Part shown: positions 61,413-64,000 of the stretch, one piece after another
Layout of the letters: each line of letters begins with the position of its first letter
Numbering within the stretch: position 1 is the stretch's first letter
NCBI GenBank assembly: GCA_016745035.1
Contig: JADGDE010000006.1
Span: forward strand, 1-64,000
Direction of reading: 5' to 3'
Length of the DNA stretch: 64,000 nt
From: Thiotrichales bacterium
GTDB taxonomy: Bacteria > Pseudomonadota > Gammaproteobacteria > Beggiatoales > Beggiatoaceae
The notes under the pieces: generated by a model
Seen by the model: only the letters and a program-made list of their open reading frames with translations
Told to the model about the DNA's origin: nothing
The model's database searches: none
Position numbers and translations under genes: made by a program

Positions 61413-62807
61413 TTAAGCCACCCAAGAATTGAAAAATGAGTTGTAACCATTGATGGAGTCATTTGTATGCCCCACTGTCACGAGCTGACCCGTCGCTTGA
61501 TTAAATGCGATTGGATAAAATTGATACACATCAAAAGAAGCCAAAACTCCTCGTGCAGGCAGACCATCGAGTCTAAATGTTTTTAAGATTGCGTCGGCAT
61601 GGGCATCAAGCAATTGCACATCGAGATATTCAATACCCACCCAGCCGCCACTACCATAGGTGTAATACTTGAATTTTGGTGTGAACTTAAACCAGTTTAA
61701 AGTCAATTCATCCGTAGTAGAATCCCACGAAAAGGTAGGTTCCATTGGTGAAGTGTTCAAGGCAGGCGCTGTTGTCGTCGGATTGACCGTAATATCCCAG
61801 TGATGTTTTTTGTCGTGGTACAAATATGTACGCCCAAGACTATCGAAATCACGCTGAGTTGACAGCATATCGACCGAATCTGGGTTGCCATTATGCCGCA
61901 GAGCTTGCCAGCGTGCCCTTAAGTTTGCATCACCATTATGATCAAGAAACGCAGCCTGAAAATCGTTGTAGTGATCAACCCATATTCCAGCTTCAGCATT
62001 TCTAATTATGTCACCAACACTAGCATCAGCATAAATACGTAAAGCGGCATAGCTTGCGTGTCCACCGAATGCGCTGCCATCTCCGACCCCGACAATGGCG
62101 TGAGACACTTTATCGTAAGCCAAACGATGGTGTGGGTAATGCAAAGTTTTATCAGCAAGCGATGCAATGGCATCTTCAGACCAGATATGAATCGCTGTAG
62201 CAGATACGAAAACAACACACATCACAATAGTGCTATCGGAGCTACTTTTTTCTAATGGTAAGACAAAGGCAGCAGATAAGCCAAAACCGGCATCCGTGGA
62301 TGATTTATTACCTTGGAACAAGCTATTAAAAACGTGATTTTCATCATAATAGCCAAAGGTGCAATATTGCGTTATACCATTAACATAGCGCCCTTTAAAC
62401 ACATAAGAACGCCCCCGTTGTACATCAACACAAGAGACCGAGTTTGCTGTGCTTTGAGCAGCACCGCTATCAACTGCAATAGAGATAATTTCATCTTTAC
62501 GCACAGTGTTTTGTGGCAAGGCTTCAAGTAAGGTTTGCAAGTTTGTGGTTGCCGAATTAAGCGAAGCAACACCCGCATTAAAACCCGCTTCGCCAGCCGC
62601 AAGCGCTAATTCAAACCCTGTTTTAGACTCGCCGATGGCGGCATCAGTGATACCTAAAATCAACTGATTTAACTCAGTATTCCCCGTCATTTTTTCGCTG
62701 CCAGCTGCAAGCAATGAAGCTTCAAACGCAGTTGTCGTCGACTGTTTTAATTTTTCTGCTGCGTAATCAAGAAAGGCTTGATTCACATCGCTAATGTTGC
62801 TGCTCAC
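61413..62807 (-). CDS. phage tail fibre / receptor-binding protein
   Basis: 464 residues: the N-terminal ~100 are Ala-rich helices (FEASLLAAGSEKMTGNTELN, AGFNAGVASLNSATTNLQTL) like trimeric fibre shafts. A beta-rich distal part follows with many aromatics (YVNGITQYCTFGYYDENHVF, WFKFTPKFKYYTYGSGGW). No enzymatic motif was seen. It overlaps the 152-residue gene stop by one base. Likely recognises a surface glycan or pilus. Confidence 0.6.
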   Translation of the reverse strand: MSSNISDVNQAFLDYAAEKLKQSTTTAFEASLLAAGSEKMTGNTELNQLILGITDAAIGESKTGFELALAAGEAGFNAGVASLNSATTNLQTLLEALPQNTVRKDEIISIAVDSGAAQSTANSVSCVDVQRGRSYVFKGRYVNGITQYCTFGYYDENHVFNSLFQGNKSSTDAGFGLSAAFVLPLEKSSSDSTIVMCVVFVSATAIHIWSEDAIASLADKTLHYPHHRLAYDKVSHAIVGVGDGSAFGGHASYAALRIYADASVGDIIRNAEAGIWVDHYNDFQAAFLDHNGDANLRARWQALRHNGNPDSVDMLSTQRDFDSLGRTYLYHDKKHHWDITVNPTTTAPALNTSPMEPTFSWDSTTDELTLNWFKFTPKFKYYTYGSGGWVGIEYLDVQLLDAHADAILKTFRLDGLPARGVLASFDVYQFYPIAFNQATGQLVTVGHTNDSINGYNSFFNSWVA

Positions 62808-63223
62808 TACTGTTCTCCCAGTGCCATGAGGTTTTCTAAGCTTAAGTCTTCAACAGCCCGCATCATTGCACCTTCAGTGCTTGTTGCCGGTGCTGGACTC
62901 GTGTTTTCTAAACTAAAACGAAAACAGGTGAGCCTGTCTTCACCTTCAGGGAGAAAGGTTGTTGTTATTTTTAGAGGGTTATTACTGTCAACCGTGAAAT
63001 CGCGCAGTTCTTCTAAGCGTTGGCCATTCAAGTAAATACTCACCGCTTTATAATCTGCGGGGATGAAAAACACTTGATTCAGCCCATCAATTGCACCGCC
63101 CAACACTTCTGTTGCTTGCGGGACTAATTGGGTAAAAAGCTGCGCTTGCGCCTCTGCGGTCAATAATTCAGGTGGAATACTGGCAGGTTTGATCTGCCTT
63201 TTAGGATTGATTGTTGTTGGCAT
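62807..63223 (-). CDS. phage tail protein with DGLN/NGQRL beta module
   Basis: 138 residues from ATG 63223, where GGGAG lies just upstream. The longer frame to 63265 lacks a ribosome site. A helical lead (IPPELLTAEAQAQLFTQLVP) is followed by the module GGAIDGLNQVFFIPADYKAV, SIYLNGQRLEELRDFTVDSN, ending in a helical tail. The same module ends the 59762-60484 product and occurs in gpW. It overlaps the upstream peptidase gene by 23 bases. Confidence 0.6.
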   Translation of the reverse strand: MPTTINPKRQIKPASIPPELLTAEAQAQLFTQLVPQATEVLGGAIDGLNQVFFIPADYKAVSIYLNGQRLEELRDFTVDSNNPLKITTTFLPEGEDRLTCFRFSLENTSPAPATSTEGAMMRAVEDLSLENLMALGEQ

Positions 63224-63701
63224 TAAACGCTCCCACTTTTTCATTAGTGTCAAACAATTGGACAACTTGTCCGGGTGTGGGGAGCGTAAAATTCACAAAC
63301 GTCTTTGCGCCTGCTTTTTGATAAATGTTTGCCACAAACTCGCTGCAAATCATTCCCTCTGAGTTACCGGGGAACTTAAGTTTTATAATACTTTCTAAAG
63401 CCAATCTGCCAAAGTCACGCCAGCCATAATGAATATGTTGTCTCATGACCGTAAAAATGGTGCTTTTGACAATATCCCTGTTAGCAGGGCAACTAAACAC
63501 ATCATATGGGTTTTCATAACTGGCTAATAAAACTAGTGCTGCACCACCGGGGTTAGTTTCAGCAGCAAATATTTGCCCTTCTATTCTGATTGCGATAGCG
63601 ACATGGGTGTAAGGTGAGCCGGTCATTTTAGCGATGGCACGCCAAAGCCACGAATCCTGTCTTTTGACAGCAATCAAGTCACCTGTTTTGATTTGCTTCA
63701 T
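63201..63701 (-). CDS. permuted papain-fold (YiiX/NlpC-P60-like) cysteine peptidase
   Basis: 166 residues: IKTGDLIAVKRQDSWLWRAI, then PYTHVAIAI with the catalytic His, IFAAETNPGG, and GMICSEFVANIYQKAG with the Cys followed by a helix. The His-before-Cys order is that of circularly permuted NlpC/P60 (LRAT/YiiX type) enzymes. In a baseplate cluster it probably cuts peptidoglycan cross-links during DNA entry. Family assignment by motif, not by search. Confidence 0.7.
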   Translation of the reverse strand: MKQIKTGDLIAVKRQDSWLWRAIAKMTGSPYTHVAIAIRIEGQIFAAETNPGGAALVLLASYENPYDVFSCPANRDIVKSTIFTVMRQHIHYGWRDFGRLALESIIKLKFPGNSEGMICSEFVANIYQKAGAKTFVNFTLPTPGQVVQLFDTNEKVGAFNANNNQS

Positions 63702-63727
63702 GATTTAATTCTATTAGATATGATGTT

Positions 63728-64000
63728 CTAAATCAACTCAAAAGATTTGGCTTTATGTTTTCCTTCACTGGTGATTTTGCCTGTATTATTAATATTCCCA
63801 TCGACCGTCACATCGCCTTTAATAACAATGTTAGGCGCATCAAGGTGTAGCTCTTCAACAGCCGAGGCTTTTAGCCTTTTTTTACTGTGGCAGTGCATTT
63901 CTTGCGTATCTAAGTTATAGACCACAAAGCTACCATCTCTGTATTGAGTTTCGTGGCTATTGGTATCACCGTGGCGATAAGTTTGGCTGGTACCATCGGC
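63728..64000 (-). CDS. phage baseplate spike protein V (C-terminal part)
   Basis: The frame runs off the window end, so only the last ~90 residues are seen: GTSQTYRHGDTNSHETQYRD, then EELHLDAPNIVIKGDVTVDG and NINNTGKITSEGKHKAK. These short beta-repeat units are the triple-stranded needle of gpV/gp5-type spikes. The N-terminal OB-fold lies outside the window. It is the first tail-module gene in transcription order here. Confidence 0.85.
   Translation of the reverse strand, partial: ADGTSQTYRHGDTNSHETQYRDGSFVVYNLDTQEMHCHSKKRLKASAVEELHLDAPNIVIKGDVTVDGNINNTGKITSEGKHKAKSFELI

Overview
The window reads as a chromosome segment of a moderately AT-rich gammaproteobacterium that oxidises reduced sulfur, most likely a Thiotrichales/Beggiatoa-type organism. 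The reasons are a flavocytochrome c sulfide dehydrogenase pair (FccA/FccB) with further c-type cytochromes, LPS heptose synthesis (HldE), gamma-type housekeeping genes (FtsH, RsmG, TrmJ, FolA, Xth), exported CHAT-domain proteins, a haemagglutinin-type exoprotein, and many small palindromic repeats. The taxonomy is inference from gene content.

Layout. 0.5-7 kb: MscK-type mechanosensitive channel, HldE and an M23 murein peptidase. 7.2-10.3 kb: an exported TPR-CHAT protein with a small exported partner. 10.8-14.7 kb: Rieske ferredoxin, TrpD-like phosphoribosyltransferase, and a GT2 glycosyltransferase. Between the last two lies a strongly folded small-RNA candidate behind a sigma-54-type promoter. 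14.7-20 kb: pilin-like protein, ankyrin protein, NapC/NirT cytochrome, dihaem cytochrome, fccB, fccA. 20.4-24.2 kb: rsmG, trmJ, folA, xthA and a periplasmic molybdopterin-fold protein with a truncated sensor-like membrane protein, all on the minus strand and mostly overlapping. 24.2-27.3 kb: HAD protein, two small proteins and a tandem V4R-like protein. 27.4-32.3 kb: ftsH and a second copy of the CHAT/small-protein cassette. 32.5-44.3 kb: methyltransferase, secreted repeat protein with a detached C-terminal anchor, LuxR response regulator, large hybrid sensor kinase, REP-associated transposase with its repeats, and a TPS-type haemagglutinin. 44.9-46.3 kb: decayed material (a gene with an in-frame stop, an IS3 remnant, a gene stump).

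46.34 kb to the window end is the left part of a P2-like prophage. It is bounded by the 3' part of a tRNA-Lys gene and carries its tail and baseplate module on the minus strand: V, peptidase, fibres, W, J, I, fibres, FI sheath, FII tube, E/E' with a -1 frameshift site, and T. Capsid, lysis and integrase genes are not in the window.

Three small repeat families cut across the map. A ~130-bp MITE (five copies, 7-9-bp direct repeats) tends to sit at gene 3' ends. A 48-bp double-hairpin REP occurs three times. A 133-bp MITE with a 6-bp target duplication lies inside the prophage. The items most worth following up are the sRNA candidate, the duplicated exported CHAT cassette, and the MITE that separated a translationally coupled gene pair.
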